The notes below the pieces were generated by a model, which saw only the letters and a program-made list of their open reading frames with translations, made no database searches and had not been told where the DNA came from. A DNA stretch of 59,280 nucleotides from Treponema denticola (GTDB taxonomy: Bacteria > Spirochaetota > Spirochaetia > Treponematales > Breznakiellaceae). The DNA lies in assembly GCA_020719845.1 (NCBI GenBank), contig DYPP01000006.1:1-59280 (forward strand), read 5' to 3'. The position numbers were made by a program, and so were the translations under genes. Position 1 is the stretch's first letter, and each line of letters starts with the position of its first letter. Shown piece after piece: positions 30,575 to 40,827 of the stretch.

Positions 30575-31644
30575 AACTCATCTACCCTCTGGTTAAATTC
30601 TTTACCCCCCTCAACGTATTCCGCTATATCTCTTTCCGCAGCGCCTACGCAGCGCTGACCGCCCTGGTGATCGCCTTTCTTTTCGGCCCCCGGATCATCG
30701 AAGCCCTGCGCAAACTGAAAGTCGGCCAGGCCATCCGGGACGACGGACCCCAGAGCCACCTCAAAAAGGGCGGGACGCCCACCATGGGCGGCGTGCTGGT
30801 CATCGTTTCCGTGGTGTTCGCCGCGATTCTCTGGCAGGACCTGGACAGTTTCAACGTCTGGCTGACCCTGGCGGCCTTTGTCGGCTTTGGAGCCGTCGGA
30901 TTCGTGGATGATTATTTGAAGGTGAGCCGCCGGAACTCCGAAGGCTTGCCGGCCTGGGCCAAACTGGTCGGCCAGTTCGCCGTCGCCCTGGCGGTTTCGG
31001 TGACGCTGTACAATGCCGGGGACCAGCGCATCACCTACCTGTATCTGCCTTTCTTCAAAAACCCGGTGATCGACCTGGGGCTGCTGTGGATCCCCTTTGC
31101 CATGCTGCTGCTGGTCGGCGAATCCAACGCGGTCAACCTGACCGACGGGCTGGACGGACTGGCGACGGGTTTGGTGATCATGGTGTTCATCACCCTGGCC
31201 GTGCTGACCTACCTTTCCGGAAGGGCCGACTATTCGGAATACCTGGGTATACCCTACATCAAGGGTTCGGGAGAACTGACGGTGTTTTCCCTGGCCATGG
31301 TCGGCGCCTGCGTCGGGTTCTTGTGGTTCAACGCCCACCCGGCGGAAGTCTTTATGGGGGATGTGGGCAGTCTGGCCTTCGGCGGGGTCATCGCTACCCT
31401 GTCGTTGATCATCAAGAAAGAAATTCTGGTCCTCATCGTGGGCGGCGTCTTTGTCCTGGAAGCCGCGTCGGTGATTCTGCAGGTGGCTTCCTATAAATTG
31501 CGGAAGAAGCGGATCTTCAAGATGGCGCCGCTTCATCATCATTTTGAACTGTCCGGCTGGGCGGAGACCAAGGTGGTCGTCCGCTTCTGGATCCTGGGGG
31601 GCTTGTTCGCCATTATCGCCCTCTCGACGCTGAAAATCCAATGA
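30565..31644 (+). CDS. mraY: Phospho-N-acetylmuramoyl-pentapeptide-transferase
   Basis: The membrane enzyme that makes lipid I from UDP-MurNAc-pentapeptide and undecaprenyl phosphate. In 359 residues and about ten helices, it shows KKGGTPTMGGVLV, VGFVDDYLKV (catalytic Asp pair), VNLTDGLDGLATG, FMGDVGSLAFGG and FKMAPLHHHFELSGW, which contains the HHH motif. GTG start at 30565. It overlaps ftsW by four bases. Confidence 0.96.
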   Translation: MFLKLIYPLVKFFTPLNVFRYISFRSAYAALTALVIAFLFGPRIIEALRKLKVGQAIRDDGPQSHLKKGGTPTMGGVLVIVSVVFAAILWQDLDSFNVWLTLAAFVGFGAVGFVDDYLKVSRRNSEGLPAWAKLVGQFAVALAVSVTLYNAGDQRITYLYLPFFKNPVIDLGLLWIPFAMLLLVGESNAVNLTDGLDGLATGLVIMVFITLAVLTYLSGRADYSEYLGIPYIKGSGELTVFSLAMVGACVGFLWFNAHPAEVFMGDVGSLAFGGVIATLSLIIKKEILVLIVGGVFVLEAASVILQVASYKLRKKRIFKMAPLHHHFELSGWAETKVVVRFWILGGLFAIIALSTLKIQ

Positions 31645-32786
31645 GCGGCTACCGGTTCGACGTCGAACGGCCGGGGGGCAAGCTTTCTTCCGACCCGGTG
31701 CTGGTCAGCGCCGTTTTGCTGTTGGTGGGCGTCGGTTTGGTCACCCTGTATTCCGCCTCTTTCCCCTTCGCGGAGCGTTTCTTCGACGACGGGCTCTATT
31801 TTATCCGCAAGCAGGTCGTCTTTGCCGGTCTGGGGTTCGTCGTGTTCCTGATCGCTTCCCGGGTCAACCTGGAACTGCTGCGCCGGTTCATCAAACCCCT
31901 GGTGCTCGGATCGATCCTGCTCTGTCTGCTGACCTTTATTCCCGGCATCGGGGTCATGAAGAACGGCGCGGCGCGCTGGATCCGGCTCGGTTCGTCTACC
32001 TACCAGCCCTCGGAGCTGGTAAAGGTGATTTTGCCCCTGTACCTGGCGCACATTTTTGACAAGAAACAGGACCGCCTGACCGAGCTGTCCGGCGGCGTGC
32101 TGCCGCCGGCGCTGGTAACCCTGTTTTTCTTCCTGCTCATCTATCTTCAGAACAATTTTTCCACCGCCGCTTTCATTACGATCAACGCCCTGGCCGTCTT
32201 TTATTTTGCCGGCGTCGGGCTGCGCTATTTTGCGGCCTCCGCGCTGGTGATCGCGCCGGTTTCGCTGCTGCTGATCCTGACCAAGGAACATCGTCTCCGC
32301 CGGATCGTATCGTTCATCAAGCCCGAATGGGACCCCCTGGGGGCGAGCTATCAGGTACGCTCTTCCGTCGCCGCCATCGCTTCCGGCGATCTGTGGGGCA
32401 AAGGCTTCGGCCAGGGTACGCGCAAGATCGCCAACGTGCCGGAAGTGCATTCGGATTTTGTCTTTTCCGCCTACGCCGAGGAGCTCGGACTGATCGGCGT
32501 CGCCCTGGCTTTCGCGCTGTTCGCGCTGTTCCTGCACCGCGGCTTCCGGGCGGCCCGGGCGGCGGAAGGCAACTTCCGTCGGCTCCTGGCCTGCGGCCTG
32601 GTCACCACGATCGCGTCCCAGGCCTTATTGAACGTCGCCGTCGTAGTCGGCGCGCTCCCGGCTACCGGGATCCCCCTACCTTTCTTTTCCGCGGGTGGCT
32701 CTTCTTTGGCTACCACCTTGTTCGCCGCCGGCCTCATCGTCAACGTTTCCCGGCTTCCCCGGGCCCAGGAGGCCCTCCATGCCTGA
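31641..32786 (+). CDS. ftsW: Septal peptidoglycan polymerase FtsW
   Basis: A SEDS-family glycosyltransferase of 381 residues with about ten membrane helices. Diagnostic parts are KNGAARWIRLGSSTYQPSEL, PEWDPLGASYQVRSSV, GFGQGTRKIANVPEVHSDFVFS and GIPLPFFSAGGSSL. Position between mraY and ftsQ favours FtsW over RodA. It works with a class B penicillin-binding protein, which is not encoded here. Confidence 0.92.
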   Translation: MSGYRFDVERPGGKLSSDPVLVSAVLLLVGVGLVTLYSASFPFAERFFDDGLYFIRKQVVFAGLGFVVFLIASRVNLELLRRFIKPLVLGSILLCLLTFIPGIGVMKNGAARWIRLGSSTYQPSELVKVILPLYLAHIFDKKQDRLTELSGGVLPPALVTLFFFLLIYLQNNFSTAAFITINALAVFYFAGVGLRYFAASALVIAPVSLLLILTKEHRLRRIVSFIKPEWDPLGASYQVRSSVAAIASGDLWGKGFGQGTRKIANVPEVHSDFVFSAYAEELGLIGVALAFALFALFLHRGFRAARAAEGNFRRLLACGLVTTIASQALLNVAVVVGALPATGIPLPFFSAGGSSLATTLFAAGLIVNVSRLPRAQEALHA

Positions 32787-33594
32787 AGCCTACCTGTATT
32801 TCGACGAAGCGCCGCAGGCGGAAAAAGAAGACACTTCCCGGATGGAACGGCTGCTGAAACGGCTGGTGCTGGCGCTGGCCGTCATCCTGTCGATGGAATT
32901 GGCCTGGTATTTTGCCGTGACGCCCTGCCTGCCCCTGGCCACGGTGGAACTGGCCGGCGCGGCCGGACTGGACCGGGAGGCGGCGCTGGCCATGGCGGGC
33001 ATCTCCGACCGGACCTCGTTCATCACCCTGGATGCGGCGGCGGCGGCCCGGGCCCTGGGCGCGATTCCGACGGTGGAATCGGTGCGGGTCGTCAAGCGGT
33101 TTCCCGACGGGGTACGGATTGCCCTGACGCCGCGCAGCGCCGCCGCCGTGGCGCTGACGGTGATCGAGGGCCGGACGGTTCCGCTGTTTCTGGACCGGCA
33201 GGGCGTCGTATTTGCCGTCGGGACGGAAAACACCGACTCTTTGCCGATCATCTCCGGGCTGGTGTTCGAGAATGTCAGCCTGGGCATGCGCCTGCCGCCG
33301 GAGTTTACGCCCTTGCTGACCGCCCTGGATCGGATCCGCCTGAGCGCGCCGGAATTGCTGGGCGGGGTGTCGGAAATCCGCGTCCAGCGGCGTCCGTATG
33401 ACGGTTACGAGCTGGTCGTGTACCCCGCGCATCACCCGGTGCGGGTCAAAATCGGCGCCGAGTTGAACGAAGCAGGGCTTCGGTATATGATGCTGGTTCT
33501 CGACGTGCTCGCTTCCCGGGGAATCGAGGCCGACGAGATAGATTTCAGGACCGGTACAGCCTCGTATCGGACCAAGGAGGCCTCCTCTGGCTAG
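32779..33594 (+). CDS. ftsQ: Cell division protein FtsQ
   Basis: A 271-residue bitopic protein: cytoplasmic N-terminus (about 1-28), one membrane helix (about 29-48), a POTRA-type domain (ATVELAGAAGLDREAALAMAGI...VESVRVVKRFPDGVRIALTPR) and a FtsQ beta domain. It bridges early and late divisome proteins at the septum. ATG at 32779 follows AGGAGG and overlaps the ftsW end by eight bases. It overlaps the proposed ftsA start. Confidence 0.88.
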   Translation: MPEAYLYFDEAPQAEKEDTSRMERLLKRLVLALAVILSMELAWYFAVTPCLPLATVELAGAAGLDREAALAMAGISDRTSFITLDAAAAARALGAIPTVESVRVVKRFPDGVRIALTPRSAAAVALTVIEGRTVPLFLDRQGVVFAVGTENTDSLPIISGLVFENVSLGMRLPPEFTPLLTALDRIRLSAPELLGGVSEIRVQRRPYDGYELVVYPAHHPVRVKIGAELNEAGLRYMMLVLDVLASRGIEADEIDFRTGTASYRTKEASSG

Positions 33595-34846
33595 CGACGG
33601 ATTGGTGGTCGGCCTCGATATCGGCACGACCAAGGTGTGCGCCGTCATCGGCGAACGAATGGAAAACGGCAACCTGGAGATCACCGGCGTCGGCGTCAGC
33701 CCGTCTACGGGACTCCGCAAAGGGGTGGTCGTCAATATAGAAGCCACCCTCAGGTCCGTCGCCGCGGCCATCGAAGCGGCGGAGATGATGAGCGGCCGGG
33801 AAGTCCACGCCTGCTGGACGGGCATCGGCGGCGCCCACATCGAAGGCCTCAATTCCCGGGGCGTGGTGGCGGTGACGGGCAAGAACCGGGAAACCCGGGA
33901 GATCGCCAAAGAAGACGTGGATCGGGTCATCGAAGCCGCCCGGGCGGTGGTGATACCCATGGACCGCCAGGTCCTGCACGTCATTCCCCAAACCTACATC
34001 GTGGACGACCAGAAGGGCATCCGCAATCCCCTGGACATGATCGGCGTCCGCCTGGAGGCGGAGGTGCACATCATCACCGGTTCGGTCTCCAGCGCCCAGA
34101 ACCTGGTCAAGTGCGTCAACCGGGCCGGGTTCCGGGTCAACGATCTGGTTTTGCAGTCCCTGGCCGCAGGGCGTTCCACGCTGACGGCGGAAGAACGGGA
34201 ACTGGGCGTGGCCCTGATGGATCTGGGCGGCGGCACGACGGACCTGCTGGTCTACCTGGACGGCGCGCCGTATTCCACCTTTACCATTCCCGTCGGCGGC
34301 ACCCAGGTCAGCAGCGACCTTTCCATCCTCAAGAACCTGTCCTTCGAGACGGCGGAAAAAATAAAAATCGAAGCCGGCTGCTGTTGGGAAGACCTGCTGG
34401 AAGGGGATGACGACATCATCGTCCCCGGCGTGGGCGGCCGGCCGCCCTTGCCGATACCCAGGTCCCAGATTTTACGCATCATTCAGCCCCGAATGGAAGA
34501 AATATTCCATCTGGCCAAGGAAAAACTGGATAAACTGGCTCTGTCCCGGCCCCTGGGCGGTGGGATCGTACTGACCGGCGGCGGCTCGCAGCTGCCCGGA
34601 GCGGCGGAGCTGGCGGCCCATATTTTCAGGCTGCCCGTGCGGGTCGGGGTGCCGCTGTCTTTGGGGGGATTGGTGGAAGAATACCGCAGTCCCGTCTACG
34701 CCACCGCCGTCGGCCTGATCCTGGAAGGAGCCGACCGGGAAGGACCCAGGAATCAGGAACGGGGCCAGGAAGGCCGGCCCCGGGAAAAGAATCAAACCGC
34801 CTTGTTCGTTAAATTGGCGGACTGGCTCAAAAAGGAATTTTTTTAG
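33587..34846 (+). CDS. ftsA: Cell division protein FtsA
   Basis: An actin-like ATPase of 419 residues that tethers FtsZ to the membrane. Motifs: VVGLDIGTTKVCAVIGE (phosphate 1), LMDLGGGTTDLLVY (phosphate 2), VLTGGGSQLPGAAELA (adenosine), and a C-terminal amphipathic helix (LADWLKKEFF). AAGGAGG at 33574-33580 points to CTG at 33587, giving (M)ASDGLVVGLDIG, the normal FtsA beginning. The nearest common start, TTG at 33602, is 21 bases from the ribosome-binding site. CTG is therefore preferred but unproven. Confidence 0.93.
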   Translation: MASDGLVVGLDIGTTKVCAVIGERMENGNLEITGVGVSPSTGLRKGVVVNIEATLRSVAAAIEAAEMMSGREVHACWTGIGGAHIEGLNSRGVVAVTGKNRETREIAKEDVDRVIEAARAVVIPMDRQVLHVIPQTYIVDDQKGIRNPLDMIGVRLEAEVHIITGSVSSAQNLVKCVNRAGFRVNDLVLQSLAAGRSTLTAEERELGVALMDLGGGTTDLLVYLDGAPYSTFTIPVGGTQVSSDLSILKNLSFETAEKIKIEAGCCWEDLLEGDDDIIVPGVGGRPPLPIPRSQILRIIQPRMEEIFHLAKEKLDKLALSRPLGGGIVLTGGGSQLPGAAELAAHIFRLPVRVGVPLSLGGLVEEYRSPVYATAVGLILEGADREGPRNQERGQEGRPREKNQTALFVKLADWLKKEFF

Positions 34847-34914
34847 AAAGCCGTACATCCGGTGGGGACCGGATCGCGGGATAGCCTGAACAGGGCGCCA
34901 ATGGGGAGGGGGAC

Positions 34915-36117
<1,203 letters not shown>

Positions 36118-36121
36118 AAGC

Positions 36122-37024
36122 ATGGACACCGGAACGCTGCTGGATCGGTACCATTCGCGACTCATCGCCCTGGAACGGCGTGCGCCCCTGACGGCGACGG
36201 CCTACGAGGGTGAACTGCGTCGTTTTATCGAATGGATGAACCGGGAGCAGCTGGACGTGGCCACGGTGGACAGCGCCGGGATATCCCGCTATCTGGACCA
36301 ACGCCGCTTTCTGGACGGCATCGAGGCGCGTTCGGTGGCCAAGTCCATCTCCGCCTTGCGTTCCTTTTTTCGTTTTGCCGAAGATGAGGCCCTGCGGATC
36401 GACAACCCCGCGGCCATCCTGGAACCCCCCCGCCGGAGCGTCCGTCTCCCCCAGGTCCTGTCCCGCAAGACGGTGGAGCGGGTCCTGGACGCGGTGGCCG
36501 TGGATACGCCCACCGGCATCCGGGACCGGGCCCTGTTCGAGCTGATCTATTCCGCCGGGTTGCGGGTTTCCGAGCTGGTGGCCCTGGACCTGACGGACCT
36601 TTCCTTTAAAGAGAATATCGCCCGGGTCACCGGCAAGGGCAACAAACAGCGGCTGGTGCCCTTCGGCGGCGAAGCGCTGCACTGGCTGGGCCGCTACCTG
36701 GCCGAAGCGCGGCCGAAGCTGGCGGGCAACCGCCGCAGTCCCGCCCTGTTCATCGGCCGCTCGGGCAAACGGCTTTCCCGCAAGGGAATTTGGAAGAACT
36801 ACGCCGCCGTCGCCGCCCTGGCGGGCACGGGATCCAAGCTGCATACCCTCCGGCACAGCTACGCCACGGAGCTGCTGGCGGGGGGCGCGGATCTACGTTC
36901 GGTGCAGGAGCTGATGGGCCACGCCGATCTGGGCACGACCCAGATCTATACCCACGTGGACAATGCCCAGCTGCGGGAAAACCACCGCCGCTACCTGCCT
37001 CGTTTGCGGGGGTACACGGAATGA
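36122..37024 (+). CDS. xerD: Tyrosine recombinase, XerD-like
   Basis: A 300-residue site-specific recombinase. N-terminal SAM-like domain (residues 1 to about 90), then the catalytic domain with Arg in SAGLRVSELVAL, Lys in GKGNKQRLVP, HTLRHSYAT (His and Arg), GHADLGTTQ (His) and the nucleophile Tyr in QIYTHV. All catalytic residues are intact. A second recombinase gene lies at 40811, so the two may form a XerC/XerD pair acting at dif for chromosome dimers. Which is C and which D cannot be told from the sequence; the symbol is provisional. It starts four bases after ftsZ. Confidence 0.82.
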   Translation: MDTGTLLDRYHSRLIALERRAPLTATAYEGELRRFIEWMNREQLDVATVDSAGISRYLDQRRFLDGIEARSVAKSISALRSFFRFAEDEALRIDNPAAILEPPRRSVRLPQVLSRKTVERVLDAVAVDTPTGIRDRALFELIYSAGLRVSELVALDLTDLSFKENIARVTGKGNKQRLVPFGGEALHWLGRYLAEARPKLAGNRRSPALFIGRSGKRLSRKGIWKNYAAVAALAGTGSKLHTLRHSYATELLAGGADLRSVQELMGHADLGTTQIYTHVDNAQLRENHRRYLPRLRGYTE

Positions 37025-37779
37025 AGCCGGTCCACAAGAATTCCCTGGCCGTCGTCGGCGTGGTCATCGCCCTTATTGCGCTGGCCATCGCGGCCTTGCT
37101 CTATTTCCGCCGTTCCACCGCCCGGGGCGAACTGGCCGGGCGGATCGTGGAGATGGGCCCCGCCGGAGCGCCGCCGGAAACCCTCGAGGGCTTGAAGTCG
37201 GCCATCGCCGTCTACGAGGACCGGCTGGAAGCCCACGTCAAGGACGCGGCCCAGGCGGGGATCTACTGGAAGATTTTGGCGGTGCGGCTGATCGACCGGC
37301 AGATGTACGGCGAAGCCCTGGAAGCGTTGAACCGGGCCGTGGCCTATTTCCCCGATGACGCCACGCTCTTCTACCTGCGCGGCCTGTCCGCGGCCAGCGT
37401 GGCCAAGTCGCTGAACGAGGCGGCGGGACCGGATCAGAGAAATGAAAAGACGCGACTTTTCGCCATGGCGGAAAAGGACCAGCTGCGGTCCATCGCCCTG
37501 CAGGATCGGTATGCCCGACCCCGCTACGCCCTGGGGGTGCTCTATATCTTTGAACTGGGTCGACCCGACGCGGCCCTTCCCCAGCTGGAACGCTATCTGG
37601 AGTTGGAGTCCCGGGACGTGGACGCCATGTTCCTGTTGGCCCGGGCGTATTACGAGCAGGGCGGAAACGAGCAGGCTCTGGACTGGTACGAGCGGATTAT
37701 CGGCCTGACCAAGGACGAAGTGCGCCGGACGGAAGCGGAGAAGAACAAAAAAACGCTGCTGGACCTGCTCTATGAATGA
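37021..37779 (+). CDS. Membrane-anchored TPR-repeat protein
   Basis: A 252-residue protein: one N-terminal membrane helix (about 9-28), then helical repeats of TPR type (YGEALEALNRAVAYFPDDATLFYLRG, RPDAALPQLERYLELESRDVDAMF, EQALDWYERIIGLTKDE), probably in the periplasm. TPR arrays mediate protein binding; the partner is unknown. The corresponding position in Treponema has a similar gene. It overlaps its neighbours by four and eight bases, so it is translationally coupled to the recombinase and dprA genes. Confidence 0.78.
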   Translation: MKPVHKNSLAVVGVVIALIALAIAALLYFRRSTARGELAGRIVEMGPAGAPPETLEGLKSAIAVYEDRLEAHVKDAAQAGIYWKILAVRLIDRQMYGEALEALNRAVAYFPDDATLFYLRGLSAASVAKSLNEAAGPDQRNEKTRLFAMAEKDQLRSIALQDRYARPRYALGVLYIFELGRPDAALPQLERYLELESRDVDAMFLLARAYYEQGGNEQALDWYERIIGLTKDEVRRTEAEKNKKTLLDLLYE

Positions 37780-38689
37780 GCGCGGTTTGCTGGACCTGGC
37801 GCTGGCCAGGATTCCCCAGTTGAAGGGAGTGGACCGCGTCGGCCTGGCCCGGAACCTGCGGTCCGAAGGCGACCTGACCGGCCTGTCCCGCCTGGACCTG
37901 GAACGGCTGGTCGGGCACGCCCTGGGCGGCGGACCCTGGAACCCCCAGGCTCTGCTGGAAGCTGCCCGGCTGGATCAAGCCGCAGCGGCGCGGCTGGGCA
38001 TAGCGTTGGTGTCCATCGCCGACTCCCGCTATCCGCCGCTGCTGCGGGAAATGGCGGACCCGCCGCTGGTTCTGTACTATCGCGGCGTCCTGCCCGATCC
38101 GGAGCGGCCGCTGGCGGCGGTGGTGGGCACCCGCAAGCCCAGCGGCGCGGGGTCCGCCCTGGCCTACCGGTTCGGCCGGGAATTCGGCGCCGCAGGCATC
38201 CCGGTGGTTTCCGGCCTGGCCCTGGGCATCGACGCCATGGCCCACCGGGGCAACGTGGAAGCCGACGCGCCCAGCGTAGCCGTGCTCGGCTCCGGCCTGG
38301 ATGGGGTCTATCCGGCTTCCAACCGTGGCCTGGCGCGGCGCATCCTGCAAGCCGGCGGCGCCCTGGTCAGCGAATATCCGCCCGGCACGCCGCCGCAGAA
38401 ATGGCATTTTCCGGCCCGGAACCGGATCATCGCCGGGTTGGCCCGGGCGACGCTGGTCGTGGAGGCTCCGGAAAACTCAGGCGCCCTGATCACTGCCCAG
38501 TTTGCCCTGGATATGGGGCGGGACCTATGGGTCTCCGCGGTGGGCCTCGTGTCGCCGGCAGGCGCGGGCAGTCGGGCTTTGGCGGAGCAGGGCGCCCGGA
38601 CCGCCGGGAACGCGGCGGACATCACCGCCGACTGGCTGTATCCGGCGGTTGCCGCCACCGCCCGAGAATTTGAGCTTCTTCAGGAGTAG
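37772..38689 (+). CDS. dprA: DNA processing protein DprA (Smf)
   Basis: DprA protects incoming single-stranded DNA and loads RecA during transformation. Of 305 residues, the Rossmann core has VVGTRKPSGAGSALAYRFG, SGLALGIDAMAHRGN, VLGSGLDGVYPASNRGLA, SEYPPGTPPQKWHFPARNRIIAGL and VVEAPENSGALITAQFALDMGR, the usual order. The SAM-like N-terminal part is present. It precedes topA by two bases. No other competence gene is in the window. Confidence 0.94.
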   Translation: MNERGLLDLALARIPQLKGVDRVGLARNLRSEGDLTGLSRLDLERLVGHALGGGPWNPQALLEAARLDQAAAARLGIALVSIADSRYPPLLREMADPPLVLYYRGVLPDPERPLAAVVGTRKPSGAGSALAYRFGREFGAAGIPVVSGLALGIDAMAHRGNVEADAPSVAVLGSGLDGVYPASNRGLARRILQAGGALVSEYPPGTPPQKWHFPARNRIIAGLARATLVVEAPENSGALITAQFALDMGRDLWVSAVGLVSPAGAGSRALAEQGARTAGNAADITADWLYPAVAATAREFELLQE

Positions 38690-38691
38690 AC

Positions 38692-40827
38692 ATGGCTACG
38701 ACGCGCGTCAGGAAAAATACGGAAAAGAAAAAAACGCTGGTGATCGTGGAATCTCCGGCCAAGGCTAAAACCATAGAGAAGTATCTGGGCAGCAAGTATA
38801 TCGTCAAGGCTTCCATGGGGCACCTCATCGATCTGCCCAAGTCCCGCATCGCCATCGACGTGGACCAGGATTTTGAACCCGAGTACATCACCGTCCGGGG
38901 GCGGGCCAAGCTGCTCAAGGAGTTGCAGGCGGACGCCAAAAAGGCGGAAGCCGTGCTGCTGGCCAGTGATAACGACCGCGAGGGCGAAGCCATCGCCTAC
39001 CATCTGCGCAACGCGATCCGGGCCAAGAACCAGGATCTGTCCATCCGGCGCATTTCCTTCAACGAGATCACCCCGCCGGCCATCAAGGACGCGGTAGCCC
39101 ATCCCACGGACATCGACGAGGCCAAGGTGAACGCCCAGAAGGCGCGCCGGGTGCTGGATCGACTGGTGGGCTACAACCTGTCGCCCCTGCTGTGGAAGAA
39201 GGTCAAGAACGGCCTGTCCGCCGGGCGGGTCCAGTCCGTCGCCCTGCGTCTGGTCTGTGATCGCGAGAAGGAAGTGGAATCCTTCATTCCTGAAGAATAC
39301 TGGACCCTGGACGCGGATTTCAAAAAGGGCCGGGTCTCCTTCATGGCCCAGCTGGTCAGCTGGGAAGGAAAAAAGCCGGTGCTGGAGCAGGAAGCCGCAG
39401 TCCGGAAGATCGTCGACGCCATCGGCGCCGCGCCCTGCACCGTGCTGGAGCTCAAGGAAACGGAAAAATCCGTCCGCCCCAAGCCGCCGTTCACCACCTC
39501 CAAACTGCAGCAGACCGCCGCCAACCGGCTGGGTTTTACCAGCAAGAAGACCATGCAGCTGGCCCAGCAGCTGTACGAAGGCGTCAACATCGGCAACAAC
39601 CGCGTCGGTCTGATCACCTACATGCGCACCGATTCGGTCCGGGTTTCCCAGGGGGCGCTGGATGAAGTCCGGGCCTGGATCAGCGCCCGGTTCCCGGACG
39701 ACCTTCCGGCCCAGGCCGTGGAATACGCGATTGAAAAGAAGGCCCAGGACGCCCACGAGGCCATCCGGCCGACCTACGTCGCCTACACGCCGGATGAAGT
39801 CAAAGATTCGCTTTCCAAAGATCAGCTGCGCCTCTACGCCATCATCTGGGAGCGGTTTGTGTCCAGCCAGATGAACGCCGCCCGGACCAAGACGGTCAGC
39901 ATCGACATCGGCGCCGGGGCAGGGGTATTCCGCATCTCGGGCACCAAGATCATCGACAAGGCCTTCTACCGGGTAATCAAGGTCCTGGCGGGCAAAGAGG
40001 ACAAATCCACGCCTTTGCCGGACCTGACGGTCGGGGAAACGCTGGATCTGCTCCGCTTTCACCCGGAACAGCATTTTACCCAGGGGCCGGCCCGCTATAC
40101 CGACGCGTCGATCGTCAAAACGCTGGAAGAAAAGGGCATCGGGCGGCCCTCCACCTACGCGCCGATCATCTCGGTGCTGCTGGACCGCTTTTACATCAAC
40201 CGCGCCAACAAGCAGCTCGTGCCCACCCTGCTGGGCCGCATGATCTGCGACATGCTGGTGGAGTACTTTCCCGACGTGGTGGAGGCGGGCTTTACGGCGG
40301 CCATGGAAACCAGGCTGGACGAGGTGGAAGAGAACCGCATCCGCTGGCCCGACATGATCCGGGATTTCTATACGCCCTTCAAGACCCGGGTCGACGAAGT
40401 GGGCAAGACGCTGGAATCCTTTAAAGGATCCCTGGACGAGGTCACGGACTACGTCTGCGAAAAATGCGGCCGGCCCATGGTCAAGAAACTGGGACGCTAC
40501 GGCTACTTCCTGGCTTGCTCGGGCTTTCCGGAATGCCGCAATACCCGCTCCATTCCCCTGGCCAAGTGCCCCCGTCCGGGCTGCGACGGCGAGATCGTCG
40601 CCCGCCGGACCAAGGGCCGGGGCAAGGAATTCTACGGCTGCACCCGCTACCCGGACTGCGATTTCATCACCCACTTCAAGCCCCTGGCCATGAAGTGTCC
40701 CCAGTGCGGTCAATTTCTGGTGGAAAAATACGACAAGAAGAACGGTTCCCACAAGGCGTGCATCAACCCGGACTGCGACTATCTGCACAGTCCGGAAGAG
40801 GAAGGGCAGCATGACGGCGAGGATTGA
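38692..40827 (+). CDS. topA: DNA topoisomerase I
   Basis: A type IA topoisomerase that relaxes negative supercoils. In 711 residues it has the TOPRIM motif VIVESPAKAKTIEKYLGS near 19, ASDNDREGEAIAYHL, the active-site tyrosine Y310 in LITYMRTDS, and IGRPSTYAPIISVL. Three C4 zinc modules follow from about 588 (VCEKCGRPM...CSGFPEC; CPRPGCDG...CTRYPDC; CPQCGQF...CINPDC). Length and layout are normal. It overlaps the second recombinase gene by 17 bases. Confidence 0.97.
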   Translation: MATTRVRKNTEKKKTLVIVESPAKAKTIEKYLGSKYIVKASMGHLIDLPKSRIAIDVDQDFEPEYITVRGRAKLLKELQADAKKAEAVLLASDNDREGEAIAYHLRNAIRAKNQDLSIRRISFNEITPPAIKDAVAHPTDIDEAKVNAQKARRVLDRLVGYNLSPLLWKKVKNGLSAGRVQSVALRLVCDREKEVESFIPEEYWTLDADFKKGRVSFMAQLVSWEGKKPVLEQEAAVRKIVDAIGAAPCTVLELKETEKSVRPKPPFTTSKLQQTAANRLGFTSKKTMQLAQQLYEGVNIGNNRVGLITYMRTDSVRVSQGALDEVRAWISARFPDDLPAQAVEYAIEKKAQDAHEAIRPTYVAYTPDEVKDSLSKDQLRLYAIIWERFVSSQMNAARTKTVSIDIGAGAGVFRISGTKIIDKAFYRVIKVLAGKEDKSTPLPDLTVGETLDLLRFHPEQHFTQGPARYTDASIVKTLEEKGIGRPSTYAPIISVLLDRFYINRANKQLVPTLLGRMICDMLVEYFPDVVEAGFTAAMETRLDEVEENRIRWPDMIRDFYTPFKTRVDEVGKTLESFKGSLDEVTDYVCEKCGRPMVKKLGRYGYFLACSGFPECRNTRSIPLAKCPRPGCDGEIVARRTKGRGKEFYGCTRYPDCDFITHFKPLAMKCPQCGQFLVEKYDKKNGSHKACINPDCDYLHSPEEEGQHDGED

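Noticed and set aside
30241-31641. Minus-strand frame of 466 codons
   Set aside because: Antisense to murF and mraY, both of which are certain.
38680-40812. Minus-strand frame of 710 codons
   Set aside because: Antisense to topA over its full length, with biased composition.
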